Source of the DNA: an uncultured Lachnospiraceae bacterium
GTDB taxonomy: Bacteria; Bacillota; Clostridia; Lachnospirales; Lachnospiraceae
DNA length: 64,000 nucleotides
Direction of reading: 5' to 3'
Assembly (NCBI GenBank): GCA_947589315.1
Contig: CANPZE010000001.1
Coordinates: 1 to 64,000, forward strand
Positions 42,728 to 53,023 of the stretch are shown in pieces (the first letter of the stretch is position 1; each line of letters opens with the position of its first letter). The translations under genes and the position numbers were made by a program. The notes below the pieces were generated by a model. It was not told where the DNA came from. It did no database searches and saw only the letters and a program-made list of their open reading frames with translations.

Positions 42728-44647
42728 ATGAGTGAATACACCGGAAAGGAAATTGTTGTACTGGAGGGACTGGAAGCCGTCCGAAAACGTCCGGGCATGT
42801 ATATTGGTTCCACTGGTTCCCGGGGACTCCATCATCTGGTATGGGAGATCCTGGACAATAGTATCGACGAGCAGCTGGCAGGCTATTGCGATGAGATCAA
42901 TGTCACTCTCCTGCAGGATGGCGGGATATGCATTGAGGATAACGGGCGCGGGGTTCCCGTTGACATCCATCCTACCAAGAAGATCCCCACTCTCCGGGTA
43001 GTATATACGATCCTTCATGCAGGAGGGAAGTTCGACAATACGGTATATAAGGTATCCGGCGGACTGCACGGTGTGGGATCCTCGGTAGTAAACGCCCTGT
43101 CTTCCCATATGATCGTAGAAGTGCGGCGGAATGGCCTGGTCTATCGGGATGAATACAAAGACGGCGGCCATCCGGTAACGCCTCTGGAGAAGGGACAGCT
43201 TCCCGCAGTCGGCAAATGCAGGCGGGGGGAAACAGGAACAAAGGTTACTTTTTATCCTGACCCGGAGATTTTCGAGACTACAGTATTCAAGCCGGAGATT
43301 ATCAAAAAGAAGCTGAAAGAGATTGCTTATCTCAATAAAAATCTGAAACTCAATTATAAAAACGAAGCGGACGGAGAAAGCATCACTTACCAGGAAGCGC
43401 TGGGAATCCAGAGCTTTGTTTCCTATATTAACCGAGACGCCGTGACGCTCCACGATACTCCGATCTATGTGGAGGGCAGATCCGGCGATATTGAAGTAGA
43501 GATCGCCCTGCAGTATACCAATAACTTTGCAGAGCAGATCAATCCTTACTGTAACCGGATCAATGTGGTAGACGGCGGCACCCTGGTCACCGGCTTCAAA
43601 ATGGCGCTGACCCGGGTGATGAACCAATATGCCAGAGAACTTGGTTTTCTGAAAGATAAAGATGAGAATTTTGACGGAAAAGACATCCGAAACGGCCTGG
43701 TCGCTATCATTTCTATTAAGCATCCGGATCCCCAGTTTGAAGGGCAGACGAAGACTAAGCTGGGAAATACCGATGCTAAGACAGCTGTGGACGAGGTGTT
43801 TTCCACAGAGGTGCAACGGTATCTGGACAAGAATGTAGAGCTCCTGAAGAAGATCCTGGATAATGCGATGAAATCTTACAACGCCCGGAAGGCCGGCGAT
43901 AAGGCCAGGACAGCAGTCCTAAAGCAGCTGAACGATACGGATACCAAAAGCAAGCTGGCCGCCTGCACTTCGAGAAAACCGGAGGAGTGCGAGGTGTATA
44001 TCGTGGAGGGAGATTCTGCCGGCGGTACGGTAAAGACTGCCCGCAACCGCAAGACTCAGGCTGTACTTCCCCTCCGGGGTAAGATCTTAAACGTGGAGAA
44101 GGCTTCTCTGGAGAAAATCCTTCTTAACAATGAGATTAAATCTATGATCGCCTCCTTTGGCTGCGGCATCGGGGATGACTTTGATATCAGCAAGCTGCGC
44201 TATGATAAGATTATCATCCTGACGGATGCCGATGTAGACGGCGCCCATATCAGTACCTTGCTGCTGACCTTCTTCTACCGTTTCATGCCGGAGCTGATCT
44301 ATTCCGGCAAAATATACCGCGGACTCCCCCCTCTTTACAAGGTGGATTACCAGGCGGGCAAAAAGAAACAGTCCCGTTATCTGTTTAATGATTTTGAGCT
44401 GGAGAAGTTCCGGAAGAATAAGGACTATAAGATCCTGGGATTGCAGCGGTACAAGGGATTAGGCGAAATGGACGCCAACCAGCTCTGGGAGACTACTCTG
44501 AATCCAGAGACCCGCATTCTGGCCCAGATCTCCATCAGCGACACAGTGGAGGCGGACGATATCACTTCCACGCTGATGAGCAGCAATGTCCCTCCCCGGA
44601 GACAGTTTATTATGGAAGAAGCAAAATATGCCACTTTGGATATCTAA
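42728..44647 (+). CDS. parE: DNA topoisomerase IV subunit B (GyrB/ParE family)
   Basis: 639 residues. GHKL ATPase: EILDNSIDEQLAGYCDEI, EDNGRGVPVDIHP, GGLHGVGSSVVNALS. The Toprim domain has EVYIVEGDSAGGTVKTARNR and DADVDGAHISTLLLTF. The C-terminus YKGLGEMDANQLWETTLNP is as in the family. It pairs with ParC to unlink daughter chromosomes. I chose ATG 42728-42730 (SEYTGKEIVVLEG...), where homology begins; an earlier in-frame start would add 20 residues. parE rather than gyrB because it is paired with a parC-like gene away from an origin; this is an inference. Confidence 0.9.
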   Translation: MSEYTGKEIVVLEGLEAVRKRPGMYIGSTGSRGLHHLVWEILDNSIDEQLAGYCDEINVTLLQDGGICIEDNGRGVPVDIHPTKKIPTLRVVYTILHAGGKFDNTVYKVSGGLHGVGSSVVNALSSHMIVEVRRNGLVYRDEYKDGGHPVTPLEKGQLPAVGKCRRGETGTKVTFYPDPEIFETTVFKPEIIKKKLKEIAYLNKNLKLNYKNEADGESITYQEALGIQSFVSYINRDAVTLHDTPIYVEGRSGDIEVEIALQYTNNFAEQINPYCNRINVVDGGTLVTGFKMALTRVMNQYARELGFLKDKDENFDGKDIRNGLVAIISIKHPDPQFEGQTKTKLGNTDAKTAVDEVFSTEVQRYLDKNVELLKKILDNAMKSYNARKAGDKARTAVLKQLNDTDTKSKLAACTSRKPEECEVYIVEGDSAGGTVKTARNRKTQAVLPLRGKILNVEKASLEKILLNNEIKSMIASFGCGIGDDFDISKLRYDKIIILTDADVDGAHISTLLLTFFYRFMPELIYSGKIYRGLPPLYKVDYQAGKKKQSRYLFNDFELEKFRKNKDYKILGLQRYKGLGEMDANQLWETTLNPETRILAQISISDTVEADDITSTLMSSNVPPRRQFIMEEAKYATLDI

Positions 44648-44671
44648 GAAAGAAAATGAGGTGTAGCAATC

Positions 44672-46933
44672 ATGAAAACGATGGATGACCGTTCCATTAT
44701 CCAGTTGGATTTTTCTGAAGAAATGAAGAATTCTTACCGGGACTATGCGGTAAGCGTGATTATATCCCGGGCCCTTCCCGACATCCGCGATGGGCTAAAG
44801 CCAGTGCAGCGGCGGATCCTGTATGCGATGAATGAGCTGAATCTGGCGCCGGATAAGCCCCACCGCAAAAGCGCCCGTATCGTTGGCGATACGATGGGTA
44901 AATACCATCCCCACGGTGATAGCTCCATCTATGATGCCCTGGTGCATATGACGGAGGACTTCTCTCTGTCGGTGCCTCTCGTGGATGGACATGGGAATTT
45001 TGGCTCCATTGACGGAGACAGCGCCGCTGCTATGCGTTATACAGAGGCCCGTCTCTCTCAGGGCGCTATGACGATGCTGGAAAATCTGGACAAGGGCCTG
45101 GTTCCCTTCGGCCCCAACTTTGATGAGAGCGAAAAGGAACCTTTAGTTCTGCCTGCTACCCTTCCTAATCTCCTTCTGAACGGTACTACCGGCATCGCAG
45201 TAGGGATGGCTACCAATATCCCTCCCCATAATCCCACAGAGGTCATTGACGGAATCATTGCCTATATGGACCGCCCTGATCTGTCCACAGAACAGCTGAT
45301 GAAATACATTCCGGGCCCGGATTTCCCCACTGGAGCGGTTATTACTAATGCAGACGATATCTCCGCAATCTACGAGACCGGAGAGGGGCGTATTAAGGTC
45401 CGGGCAAAGACAACGATCGAAAATAGTGATTATGGCCGGAAAAACATTGTGATCACGGAAATCCCCTATACCCTTGCCGGCAATAAGCAGAAGCTTCTGG
45501 AAAGCCTGGCGGCGCTGGCCAAGGATAAGGTCTTTGATGAGATTTACGATGTGCGGGACGAATCCTCTAAGGAGGGGATCCGTATCGTGATTGAAGTGAA
45601 GAAAGACCGGAACATTGAAAATCTGCTAAACGGCCTGTATAAGAAAACTGCCATGGAGGATACCTACAGTGTCAATTTTCTGGCAGTAAAGGATAAGCAG
45701 CCGTTTACCTTTACTCTGAAACAGATCATCCAGGAATTTATCACCTTCCAGGAGGAACTCTATACTAAGGAATATGAGCATCTGCTGAAGAAGACCAGGC
45801 AGCGGCTGGAAATTGTAGAAGGCCTGATCAAGGCTACGGATGTGATCGACCTGATCATCGAAATTCTCCGGGGAAGCCAGTCTGTCAAGCAGGCAAAAGC
45901 CTGCCTGATCCATGGTGATACGAATGACATCCAATTTAAGTCTAAGGCTTCCCAACGGGCGGCCGCCACGCTCTCCTTTACAGAGCAACAGGCCGAGGCT
46001 ATCCTTACTATGCCTCTGAGCCGTCTGATCGGTCTGGAACTCCTTAAGCTCCATCAGGAGGGGGAGACGCTGCAAAATAATATCCAGGAATATCAGTTGA
46101 TCCTTGGCGACCAGAAACAGTTGCATAAGAAGATCAAGGAACGTCTCCGCAAATATAAAAAATTATTTGGGAGACCGAGACGGACCGAGCTGTGCAACCT
46201 GACCAACCAGAATTATGTGGAGGAGATTAAGGAGGAGGACATCTATGTGCTGATTGACCGCTTCGGTTATACAAAGTCCGTAGACGCCTCCAGCTACTCC
46301 CGCATTGCCCCTGAGACTCTGCAGGAGTTTACTCATATTATCCAGATTAAGAATACGGACCGGCTCTGCCTTTTTACCGCCAATGGCAATATGCATCAGC
46401 TGAGGGCTATGAATATCCCTAAAGGGAAGGTGAAGGATAAGGGAACCCTGATCCAGTCGCTATGCAAGCTGGATAACGAAGAGATTCTGCTGTATATTCC
46501 CTTTGAGGAATTATTCGAGTCTCAGCTGCTCTTCCTGACGCAAAAGGGCTATATCAAACAGGTGTCCGGGATTGAGTTTGAGACCAATCGCTCCGTGATC
46601 AGTTCCTCAAAACTGGACGGGGACGACCTGCTGGTGTGTGTGGAAGCCCTTACTGTGGAAGATGTGATCGCCCCAGAATGCCGGGTATTTATCATTACCC
46701 AAAAAGGGCTTTCCCTGAGCTTTCCCCTGTCTCAGGTCAATGAATACAAGAAGACCAGCCGAGGGGTTAAGGGGATCTCTCTGGCGGAAGACGATCTTGC
46801 CGTCTTCGGCGGCATTATTACCCCGGAAAAGACTACCGCAGAATTCAATGGCAAAAAATATAATTTAAAGAAAATCCGCTGCCGCAAGCGGGGCGATAAG
46901 GGACAGAAGGCGCAGGTGCTGTCATTGAAATAA
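44672..46933 (+). CDS. parC: DNA topoisomerase IV subunit A (GyrA/ParC family)
   Basis: 753 residues. The breakage-reunion domain has the catalytic tyrosine in [11 protein letters not shown] and the quinolone-resistance region [17 protein letters not shown] with the wild-type Ser and Asp positions, so no classic resistance change is seen. The tower and coiled coil follow, then a beta-pinwheel (about 500-750: [40 protein letters not shown]). The tail is basic. It starts 25 bases after parE in the same operon. Confidence 0.9.
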   Translation: MKTMDDRSIIQLDFSEEMKNSYRDYAVSVIISRALPDIRDGLKPVQRRILYAMNELNLAPDKPHRKSARIVGDTMGKYHPHGDSSIYDALVHMTEDFSLSVPLVDGHGNFGSIDGDSAAAMRYTEARLSQGAMTMLENLDKGLVPFGPNFDESEKEPLVLPATLPNLLLNGTTGIAVGMATNIPPHNPTEVIDGIIAYMDRPDLSTEQLMKYIPGPDFPTGAVITNADDISAIYETGEGRIKVRAKTTIENSDYGRKNIVITEIPYTLAGNKQKLLESLAALAKDKVFDEIYDVRDESSKEGIRIVIEVKKDRNIENLLNGLYKKTAMEDTYSVNFLAVKDKQPFTFTLKQIIQEFITFQEELYTKEYEHLLKKTRQRLEIVEGLIKATDVIDLIIEILRGSQSVKQAKACLIHGDTNDIQFKSKASQRAAATLSFTEQQAEAILTMPLSRLIGLELLKLHQEGETLQNNIQEYQLILGDQKQLHKKIKERLRKYKKLFGRPRRTELCNLTNQNYVEEIKEEDIYVLIDRFGYTKSVDASSYSRIAPETLQEFTHIIQIKNTDRLCLFTANGNMHQLRAMNIPKGKVKDKGTLIQSLCKLDNEEILLYIPFEELFESQLLFLTQKGYIKQVSGIEFETNRSVISSSKLDGDDLLVCVEALTVEDVIAPECRVFIITQKGLSLSFPLSQVNEYKKTSRGVKGISLAEDDLAVFGGIITPEKTTAEFNGKKYNLKKIRCRKRGDKGQKAQVLSLK

Positions 46934-46965
46934 CAACTGAAATAACACCTAAAATAACACTTGAA

Positions 46966-47004
46966 AAGGGACAGCTTCCAAAGATCCATTGGAAACTGTC
47001 CCTT
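46966..47004. terminator. Hairpin between converging parC and flagellin-like genes
   Basis: AAGGGACAGCTTCCAA and TTGGAAACTGTCCCTT form a 16-base stem (one mismatch) with a seven-base loop. The following T content is modest. It probably ends both transcripts. Three imperfect copies of AAATAACAC precede it at about 46929-46960. Confidence 0.65.
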
Positions 47005-47031
47005 CATTCATAATCATCCTTAAGCAGCTGC

Positions 47032-47793
47032 TTACCGCAGTAACATATTCACCATATTTTCCTGCTGGAAGCTGATCTGGTTCTGCACAAAATATTGGTA
47101 CTGCTGCATGATCTGACCCTTTTTCTGTTCATTCACCCAGCCGGGAATATCTGTATCCTCCAGCTTACTCATGCTATTGGTATTGTTGTAGGAAGCTACC
47201 CGGTTCGCTGACATGGTATGGTTCAGCGCACTGCTCTGGGCTCCCAGAGAAGATCTTGCATCACTTACCCGCTGGATCGCCTGATCCAGATCCTCAATAT
47301 CAAACACACCGCCTGACACATCAAAATCCCGGATCCCCAGTGCATCCAAGGTGGCGTCTGTAGTCCGGATGGACATTCCGCCTCCGGAAGGATTCACGGC
47401 CAGATACATATCCGCCATACTTCCATCTAACAAGTTCTTCTGGTTAAACTGGGTATTCCGCGCAATTCCTGTAATATGTTCCTTCAGTTGATCAATCTCT
47501 TCCTGGAACATCGCCCGGTCACTATCACTGTATATAGCTGAACTGGAAGCCTTTACTGCCAGTTCGCGCATCCGCTGTAGGCTGTCACTGATATTAGACA
47601 ATGCGCCGTCTGCAGTCTGCAATACATCCTGGCCGGCCTGCGCATTGCGTGTTCCCTGGTCATAGCCTCTCACCTGGCTTTCCATGCCTTGGGAGATCGC
47701 CAGATCCGCCGGATTACCGCTGGCAGCAGAAGCAGCCGGTGTATAGGAATAGCCGGAATAGCTGTTCTCAAATGAAATTGCTGAGGTAGCCAT
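47032..47793 (-). CDS. Divergent flagellin-like protein lacking the N-terminal helix
   Basis: 253 residues. The body matches flagellin D1: AQAGQDVLQTADGALSNISD, SLQRMRELAVKASS, RNTQFNQKNLLDGSM. The C-terminus ends QENMVNMLLR, similar to flagellin. The usual N-terminal D0 helix (the HNMSALNTNRQL and SSGYRVNRAADDAAG segments) is replaced by a Ser/Tyr/Ala-rich sequence, SYSGYSYTPAASAASGNPAD. Without that helix it should not polymerise normally and may lack the usual export signal. It has a sigma-A promoter instead of sigma-28. It is either a regulator, a minor filament part or a decaying flagellin. Confidence 0.8.
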   Translation of the reverse strand: MATSAISFENSYSGYSYTPAASAASGNPADLAISQGMESQVRGYDQGTRNAQAGQDVLQTADGALSNISDSLQRMRELAVKASSSAIYSDSDRAMFQEEIDQLKEHITGIARNTQFNQKNLLDGSMADMYLAVNPSGGGMSIRTTDATLDALGIRDFDVSGGVFDIEDLDQAIQRVSDARSSLGAQSSALNHTMSANRVASYNNTNSMSKLEDTDIPGWVNEQKKGQIMQQYQYFVQNQISFQQENMVNMLLR

Positions 47794-47838
47794 ACGATCA
47801 CTCCTTTCCTTATCCCTGCATCCTTCTTTCCTATCTTT

Positions 47839-47867
47839 AGATTACCTTATTTTTACAGAAAATGCAA
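47839..47867 (-). promoter_or_regulatory. Sigma-A type promoter of the flagellin-like gene
   Basis: On the minus strand TTGCAT, 17 bases, TAATCT, about 45 bases upstream of the start. I looked for a sigma-28 pattern here and did not find one. Confidence 0.6.
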
Positions 47868-47968
47868 CTAAAAATCAAATTTTATCCCTTTTCCTTCCAC
47901 TTATATTTTTTTATTTTCCTTCCATACTAAGGGCAGAAGCATAAAAAATCTTTGGAAGGAGGTTCCTC

Positions 47969-48163
47969 ATGGACAAGAAAGAAAGCTGCTTTGCCGCTGC
48001 GGTGGCTATGAGCGCTATGGCTATCAGCGATATTCCCACCCCGGCAATTTCCACCCCCACTGACAACGCCAAAAATGTCGCGGCCTTATTGAAGGAGGAG
48101 GAAAATGTAGATCAAAATTCAATATCCAGCTCCACCGGACAATGGTCCGATCCCATTACCTGA
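47969..48163 (+). CDS. Small protein of unknown function
   Basis: 64 residues starting at an ATG with an excellent GGAAGGAGG box. The product (MDKKESCFAAAVAMSAMAIS ...) has an Ala/Met-rich first half and an Asn/Ser-rich tail. The last 50 bases overlap the 3' end of the exonuclease gene on the other strand, so the tail is probably accidental. It has no recognisable domain. The ribosome binding site is the main argument that it is translated. Confidence 0.4.
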   Translation: MDKKESCFAAAVAMSAMAISDIPTPAISTPTDNAKNVAALLKEEENVDQNSISSSTGQWSDPIT

Positions 48164-48867
48164 GTGTGGATCTTCCCGTCCCGCAGCCTGTCTTCTAACG
48201 ATGCGGAAACTAAAAAGTAATCAATACGCCATCCGGCATTTTTGGCTCTGGCAGAAAAACGATAGGACCACCAGGAGTACACACCCTCCAGGTCAGGATA
48301 AAAATACCGAAAGGTATCGATAAATCCATGTTCCAACAGTTCTCCCATTTTTGCCCTTTCTTCCTCTGTGAATCCGGCATTTTTGCGGTTGGTCTTAGGA
48401 TTCTTCAGATCGATCTCCTGGTGGGCCACATTCATATCCCCACAGACGATTACAGGCTTCTCCTTTTCCAGTTCCTGGAGATATTCCCGAAAGGCGTCCT
48501 CCCACTCCATTCTGTAGGCAAGGCGCGCTAACTCCTGCTGGGAATTAGGGGTATACACATTCACCAAATAAAAATCCGGATATCCCAGGGTGATGACCCT
48601 GCCCTCTGTGTCATGCTCCGGCCGTCCGATCCCGTATGCGACAGAATCTGGTTCCTGCTTGGCAAAGACAGCAGTTCCGGAATACCCTTTCTTCTGCGCA
48701 TAGTTCCAATACTGGAAGTATCCCGGTGTATCCAACTGGATCTGCCCCTCCTGCAGCTTACTTTCCTGAATGCAGAAAATATCGGCATCCGCCTCTTGAA
48801 AATACTCCAGAAATCCTTTGTTCACACAGGCCCGCAGCCCATTTACATTCCACGATATCAGTTTCAT
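48112..48867 (-). CDS. xth: Exodeoxyribonuclease III / AP endonuclease
   Basis: 251 residues, exonuclease-endonuclease-phosphatase fold. MKLISWNVNGLRACVNKGF, FCIQESKLQEGQI, VCGDMNVAHQEIDLKNPKTN, YSWWSYRFSARAKNAGWRID and VMGSDHCPVELDI carry the metal- and DNA-binding residues. It cuts at abasic sites and degrades 3' ends in base excision repair. Length is normal. Confidence 0.95.
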   Translation of the reverse strand: MKLISWNVNGLRACVNKGFLEYFQEADADIFCIQESKLQEGQIQLDTPGYFQYWNYAQKKGYSGTAVFAKQEPDSVAYGIGRPEHDTEGRVITLGYPDFYLVNVYTPNSQQELARLAYRMEWEDAFREYLQELEKEKPVIVCGDMNVAHQEIDLKNPKTNRKNAGFTEEERAKMGELLEHGFIDTFRYFYPDLEGVYSWWSYRFSARAKNAGWRIDYFLVSASLEDRLRDGKIHTQVMGSDHCPVELDIEF

Positions 48868-48893
48868 AGGTTCCTCTTATTTCCGTCAAACAA

Positions 48894-49868
48894 TTATTCA
48901 TAATCAGCTACATTAGATGCGTCTACCGGCTCAAATGGCACCCATACATATTTCTGATCCTTTGAAAGATAATCCAGGCCTTCCAGCGACTTTCCCTTGG
49001 CCAGGCGGGCTGCCGCTTTTACCGCATATTCTCCCTGCCCGGTAGCAGACTGCAGAACAGTAAACTTCATTTCGTCTGCCTCGATAGCCGCGCAGCCGTC
49101 TGCTGTGGCATCTACTCCCAATACCTCTACTTCCTTTAAGTCTACATTATTATCTTTGCAGGCCTGGATCACGCCCAGAGCCATTGCATCATTATTGCAT
49201 GCCACCACATCCGGCTGCTGGCCGGTCTTGAGGAAAATCTCATACACGCTCTGCGCTTTGGCCTGATCCCAATCTGCTGCATCGTCAAAGACATAATTAA
49301 TCTCTTTGCCGGATTTCTTCAAGTTGTAGACCAGGGCATTAGACCTGGCCAAAGTGGAGGGATGCTGCGCCTGTCCGCGGATTATAGCAACATCAATGCT
49401 TTTTTCCTTTTCAAATCTCTTTAAAATATATTCTGCCTGGTATTTCCCTGCATCCTCTTCATTAGAACCTACAAACACGTATTTATTGGGCTCCAGGCGG
49501 CTTTCGTCCGGACATGCGTTCCAAAATACCATAGGAATATCGCCAGCCTCTACCTGCAGCTGCAGAGTAGTATCCACATCCACAGGATTGCACAGGATAA
49601 CGTCATAACCACCTTTCACGGCCTCCCGGATCTGCTCCAGCTGCACCTCCAGAGATCCCTCGGCATCATGGGTATCCAGTGTGGCCCCCATTTCCTCAGC
49701 TTTCTTTTTGGCCGTATCCATCAGCGCATTCCGAAAAGTATCTCCACTGGATACTGTCATATACATTTTGATCCCCTTCGCCGATTCCTCGGACGACCCT
49801 TTTCCACATGCTGCCATGAACACAAGAGAAAGCAGCATTATCATTCCTAAACAAAGTCTTTTCTTCAT
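48894..49868 (-). CDS. Periplasmic-binding-protein lipoprotein (sugar type)
   Basis: 324 residues. Lipoprotein signal with lipobox MAAC at about residue 21. The mature part is a type I binding protein of the ribose/galactose class: SSGDTFRNALMDTAKKKAEE, GGYDVILCNPVDVDT, VACNNDAMALGVIQA, EVLGVDATADGCAAIE. No permease or ATPase gene is adjacent. It follows a chemoreceptor gene by 16 bases, so it probably delivers a bound sugar-like ligand to that receptor instead of a transporter. Confidence 0.9.
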   Translation of the reverse strand: MKKRLCLGMIMLLSLVFMAACGKGSSEESAKGIKMYMTVSSGDTFRNALMDTAKKKAEEMGATLDTHDAEGSLEVQLEQIREAVKGGYDVILCNPVDVDTTLQLQVEAGDIPMVFWNACPDESRLEPNKYVFVGSNEEDAGKYQAEYILKRFEKEKSIDVAIIRGQAQHPSTLARSNALVYNLKKSGKEINYVFDDAADWDQAKAQSVYEIFLKTGQQPDVVACNNDAMALGVIQACKDNNVDLKEVEVLGVDATADGCAAIEADEMKFTVLQSATGQGEYAVKAAARLAKGKSLEGLDYLSKDQKYVWVPFEPVDASNVADYE

Positions 49869-49884
49869 ATGCTCCTCCTTAATC

Positions 49885-51891
49885 TTATATCCTGAATTTC
49901 TCTAAATGCTGGGACAGCTGTGCCGCTTCATCGGAAAGCTCCCTGGAATCTGACAATACTTCCTTGCTGCTGGCAGCAATGTTTTGAGCCTGTTCCACCA
50001 TATTCTCAGAGGCTGCATGGATCTCATCCGTGCTGGCCGCCTGTTCTTCTGAGATCGCAGCCACATTCGTGGCAACCTCATCCACCTCATTCACTTTGAC
50101 CATCATTTCCTGGATCATATCACTGGTACTATGAATGTCATTAAAAATCATATCAAAGGTTCCAAGAGCGGTCTGGATCAATTGGCTGCTCTCATCAATA
50201 CTTTCCATGCTGACCTGCGCCTGGTCCACAGTCTCATTAACCAGCCGGGTAATATCTCCGATCAGGTTTACAATATCTTCTACAGACTCGGTACTGGTCT
50301 GCGCCAGCTTCCCAATCTCAGATGCCACTACAGCAAACCCTTTTCCTGCCTCCCCGGCTCTTGCCGCTTCAATAGATGCATTCAGGGACAACAGGTTCGT
50401 TTCCTCAGCGATATTTCCGATCACAGATACAATATTAGTAATTTCTTCCGATGCTTTGCCTACTTTACCAATGGCCTGATCCAGACTGTGAATAGACTGG
50501 CTGATGTTGTCCATTGCCACGCTTACCTGCTGGATATCCTGTTTTCCTTTTTCAGATACCTGCACTGTCCTGGTCATATAGTCTTCTACCTGATCGCTGG
50601 TGACCTTGGTGTCGGCTACCACCTGGGCCAGTCTGGTAGCGCTGTCAGCGATCTCATTAATGGACTGCGCCAGTTCATCCACAGTTCCCGTCAATTCCCG
50701 CATGGAATCAGCCTGAACCTCCGCCACATTATACATTCCATCGGATACCTGATTGGTATTGGAGGATTGTTTGGCAACTCTGCCGGCGATCGTCTGAATC
50801 TCCCGCAGCATACCTCGGATAGCTACCATAAAGTCCGATACACTGCTGCTCATCCGGCCGATCTCATCATTCCCGTTCGTCTTTACCGATACAGTAAAAT
50901 CACCCTCGGACATAGCGGAAATGCTCTTTGTCAATCCTCTTACCGGCCTGATAACTATATGTATGCAGCGCTCTGTGATCACAACCAGCAGCAGGATCGC
51001 AATGACACTGATCAGTATCATCTTCATCCGCAGATTATTGATATCACTAAAAATGATCTCTTTAGGGACAAAGGATACCAATACCCAGTCTGTCCCAGCA
51101 ATCTCCTGAAATACCGTAAGGTTGCCATCTAAGGTACCCCTGGTATAATCCCTATCTTCAAATCGTTTGGCAACCTTCTGCAGATAGGGATCCTCCGCAG
51201 CATCCAGCTTAGTAGAGATCAGGGAGGCATCCCGGTTGGCCAGGATCGTATTATCTCCGGAATCAATCAAAAATGCTTCCGCATCGCTCATCTGTACAAA
51301 GGAATTGACAATCACTGTAATCCGCTCCAGAGACACATCGGCAGAGATCACCCTGAGGGGATCTGACCCATCGTTTAAGATTGCAGAGGCGCTGACCAGA
51401 TTCTTACCCTCTGCATTCTGGTATGCCGTCCCATACTTCATATTGACCCGGGTAAGGCCCTCCTTATACCAGGTAGATTCGGTAAGGCCTTCTGCTGTCT
51501 TCGCAGAATCCGCTGATTTCCACAGCTTCCCTGAGCCATCCCCTATATATACCCCTTCCGGATAATTGGAATCATATCCGGCCGAGGCATCAATGATCGC
51601 CTGCAGCTCCTCCTGGGAGGGGGCAGTCTTCTCAATAGTCTGCTTGATCGCACTGAAGGCTGTCAGATTCTTATCCAGCCACGCCTCGATGCTCGCTGAC
51701 TGGCCGGATACGGAAGACTCCAGAAGTTCGGAAGATTCTCTCTCAATAATGTTACTGGAAATGCTATAGGAAAACATTACCAATACCGCCAGCACAATGC
51801 AGAGTATGGGCAGGACAGCGCTGATCAGCTTCATTTTCATGGATATCCTGCTTTTTCTCTGGGTTGGTTGTTTCTTTTTCTTTTCTTTCAT
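49885..51891 (-). CDS. Methyl-accepting chemotaxis protein with double Cache sensor
   Basis: 668 residues. The basic N-terminus and first transmembrane helix (about 18-42) are followed by a large extracellular dCache domain (about 45-290: [57 protein letters not shown]). The second helix, HAMP and signalling rod follow; the rod tip is [38 protein letters not shown]. It has a promoter at 51989-52017 and is cotranscribed with the binding lipoprotein. Confidence 0.93.
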   Translation of the reverse strand: MKEKKKKQPTQRKSRISMKMKLISAVLPILCIVLAVLVMFSYSISSNIIERESSELLESSVSGQSASIEAWLDKNLTAFSAIKQTIEKTAPSQEELQAIIDASAGYDSNYPEGVYIGDGSGKLWKSADSAKTAEGLTESTWYKEGLTRVNMKYGTAYQNAEGKNLVSASAILNDGSDPLRVISADVSLERITVIVNSFVQMSDAEAFLIDSGDNTILANRDASLISTKLDAAEDPYLQKVAKRFEDRDYTRGTLDGNLTVFQEIAGTDWVLVSFVPKEIIFSDINNLRMKMILISVIAILLLVVITERCIHIVIRPVRGLTKSISAMSEGDFTVSVKTNGNDEIGRMSSSVSDFMVAIRGMLREIQTIAGRVAKQSSNTNQVSDGMYNVAEVQADSMRELTGTVDELAQSINEIADSATRLAQVVADTKVTSDQVEDYMTRTVQVSEKGKQDIQQVSVAMDNISQSIHSLDQAIGKVGKASEEITNIVSVIGNIAEETNLLSLNASIEAARAGEAGKGFAVVASEIGKLAQTSTESVEDIVNLIGDITRLVNETVDQAQVSMESIDESSQLIQTALGTFDMIFNDIHSTSDMIQEMMVKVNEVDEVATNVAAISEEQAASTDEIHAASENMVEQAQNIAASSKEVLSDSRELSDEAAQLSQHLEKFRI

Positions 51892-51988
51892 ACCTTCTTT
51901 ACCCTTTCTTTTTATTTTTCACGCTCTTGCCCCGCTGACCGATCCGCCGTTCCTTCTCCAGCGATGCAATATGTATTTCTATTTTTTT

Positions 51989-52017
51989 ATTATACTTATT
52001 TTGGGAGCGGTTTACAA
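51989..52017 (-). promoter_or_regulatory. Sigma-A type promoter of the chemoreceptor/binding-protein operon
   Basis: On the minus strand TTGTAA, 17 bases, consensus TATAAT, about 100 bases upstream of the start codon. Confidence 0.6.
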
Positions 52018-52024
52018 GAGAAGG

Positions 52025-52813
52025 TTAAAAAACTTCCCCTCCCTCAGATGCATCCAGCCAGCGGGCAATATTACTCATATCGATCTTCAGCCTGCCGTTG
52101 TAAATCCCTACAGGGATGGGGTTATCCAGGCCATAGATCACCGGCCATACATCCCCTTCAAAAAAATATGCCAGCACCGTCCGCTGCTCCGGATCAAAGA
52201 TCCAGAATTCCCGCACCCCCGCATCCGCATATTTCTGCAGCTTCTTGGTGCAGTCCTTCCGCCGCGTGGCAGGAGATAATACTTCCAGCACAAAATCCGG
52301 AGCCCCTTCTATCCCCCATTCCTTCAGTCTGTCCTCTTCACAGAGAATGACCATATCCGGCTGCACCATCGTCCTGTTATCCCGGTCCAGCTTCACGTCT
52401 ACCGGCGCTACCAATGGAAGGCAGCCCCCCTCCATATCCATGATATAATTGGCCGCCTGCCGATAGATCTCTCCGGCGATCCTCTGGTGTATCGGCCTGG
52501 GAGCCGTCATATCATAAATGACGCCATCGATCAGCTCCGCACGATGCTCCTCCGGTATCGCATAATAATCCTCCAGCGTATACTCCCCCTGACGCTTACT
52601 TTCATAAAAAGCAGCCTCCTTCAGGGAATCTTCCCGGCTCTCTGGTTCCGAAAACACCTTTTCCAGCGCCTGCAATGTCTCATACCGGGGCGCTTTTGTT
52701 TCCCTGGAAAACACCTTCTGGACCGTACTGACCGGAACCCCGGAAAGCTCTGCGATCAGCGCATAAGAATAACCCAGCTCCTTCTTTCGTCTCCGCATCT
52801 GTTCTACTGTCAT
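52025..52813 (-). CDS. Uma2-family putative nuclease with N-terminal HTH
   Basis: 262 residues. An N-terminal XRE-like helix-turn-helix (about 1-50: MTVEQMRRRKKELGYSYALI, AELSGVPVSTVQKVFSRETK) precedes a Uma2/DUF820 domain (about 85-250) with the restriction-endonuclease-like core: VQPDMVILC, DFVLEVLSPATRRKDCTKKL, YADAGVREFWIFDPEQRTV. Uma2 proteins are PD-(D/E)XK-like and often highly copied, but their role is unknown. ATG 52811-52813 has AAGGAG six bases upstream; a longer frame would add 62 residues across poly-A/T sequence. Confidence 0.85.
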   Translation of the reverse strand: MTVEQMRRRKKELGYSYALIAELSGVPVSTVQKVFSRETKAPRYETLQALEKVFSEPESREDSLKEAAFYESKRQGEYTLEDYYAIPEEHRAELIDGVIYDMTAPRPIHQRIAGEIYRQAANYIMDMEGGCLPLVAPVDVKLDRDNRTMVQPDMVILCEEDRLKEWGIEGAPDFVLEVLSPATRRKDCTKKLQKYADAGVREFWIFDPEQRTVLAYFFEGDVWPVIYGLDNPIPVGIYNGRLKIDMSNIARWLDASEGGEVF

Positions 52814-52882
52814 AAGCCGCTCCTTTCCCTTCCCGCTGCCAAAATATCCCCAGCGGTCCACCAAACACAACCTTATAACAAT

Positions 52883-52911
52883 ATAATAGCAAAACAAAAC
52901 AAAAAAGCCAA
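52883..52911 (-). promoter_or_regulatory. Possible promoter of the HTH-Uma2 gene
   Basis: On the minus strand TTGGCT, 17 T-rich bases, TATTAT. The -35 box is weak; the region is strongly A/T biased. Confidence 0.4.
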
Positions 52912-52955
52912 CAGAAAAAAACGGAAAACATCCAAAAAAATATATATTTTTATCC

Positions 52956-52987
52956 AAAAAAGGGACTGCTCTCTGGCAATCCCTTTT
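52956..52987 (-). terminator. Intrinsic terminator after the sulfur operon/trxB
   Basis: On the minus strand AAAAGGGATTGC pairs with GCAGTCCCTTTT (one G-T pair), followed by further T. It separates trxB from the HTH-Uma2 gene. Confidence 0.75.
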
Positions 52988-53023
52988 ATCTATTTCCATA
53001 TTTCTTCCATAATTTTTCCAGTA

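Noticed and set aside
42728..46933. Reading the topoisomerase pair as gyrB-gyrA with quinolone-resistance changes
   Set aside because: The pair is better explained as parE-parC, and the resistance-region residues in [17 protein letters not shown] look wild type.
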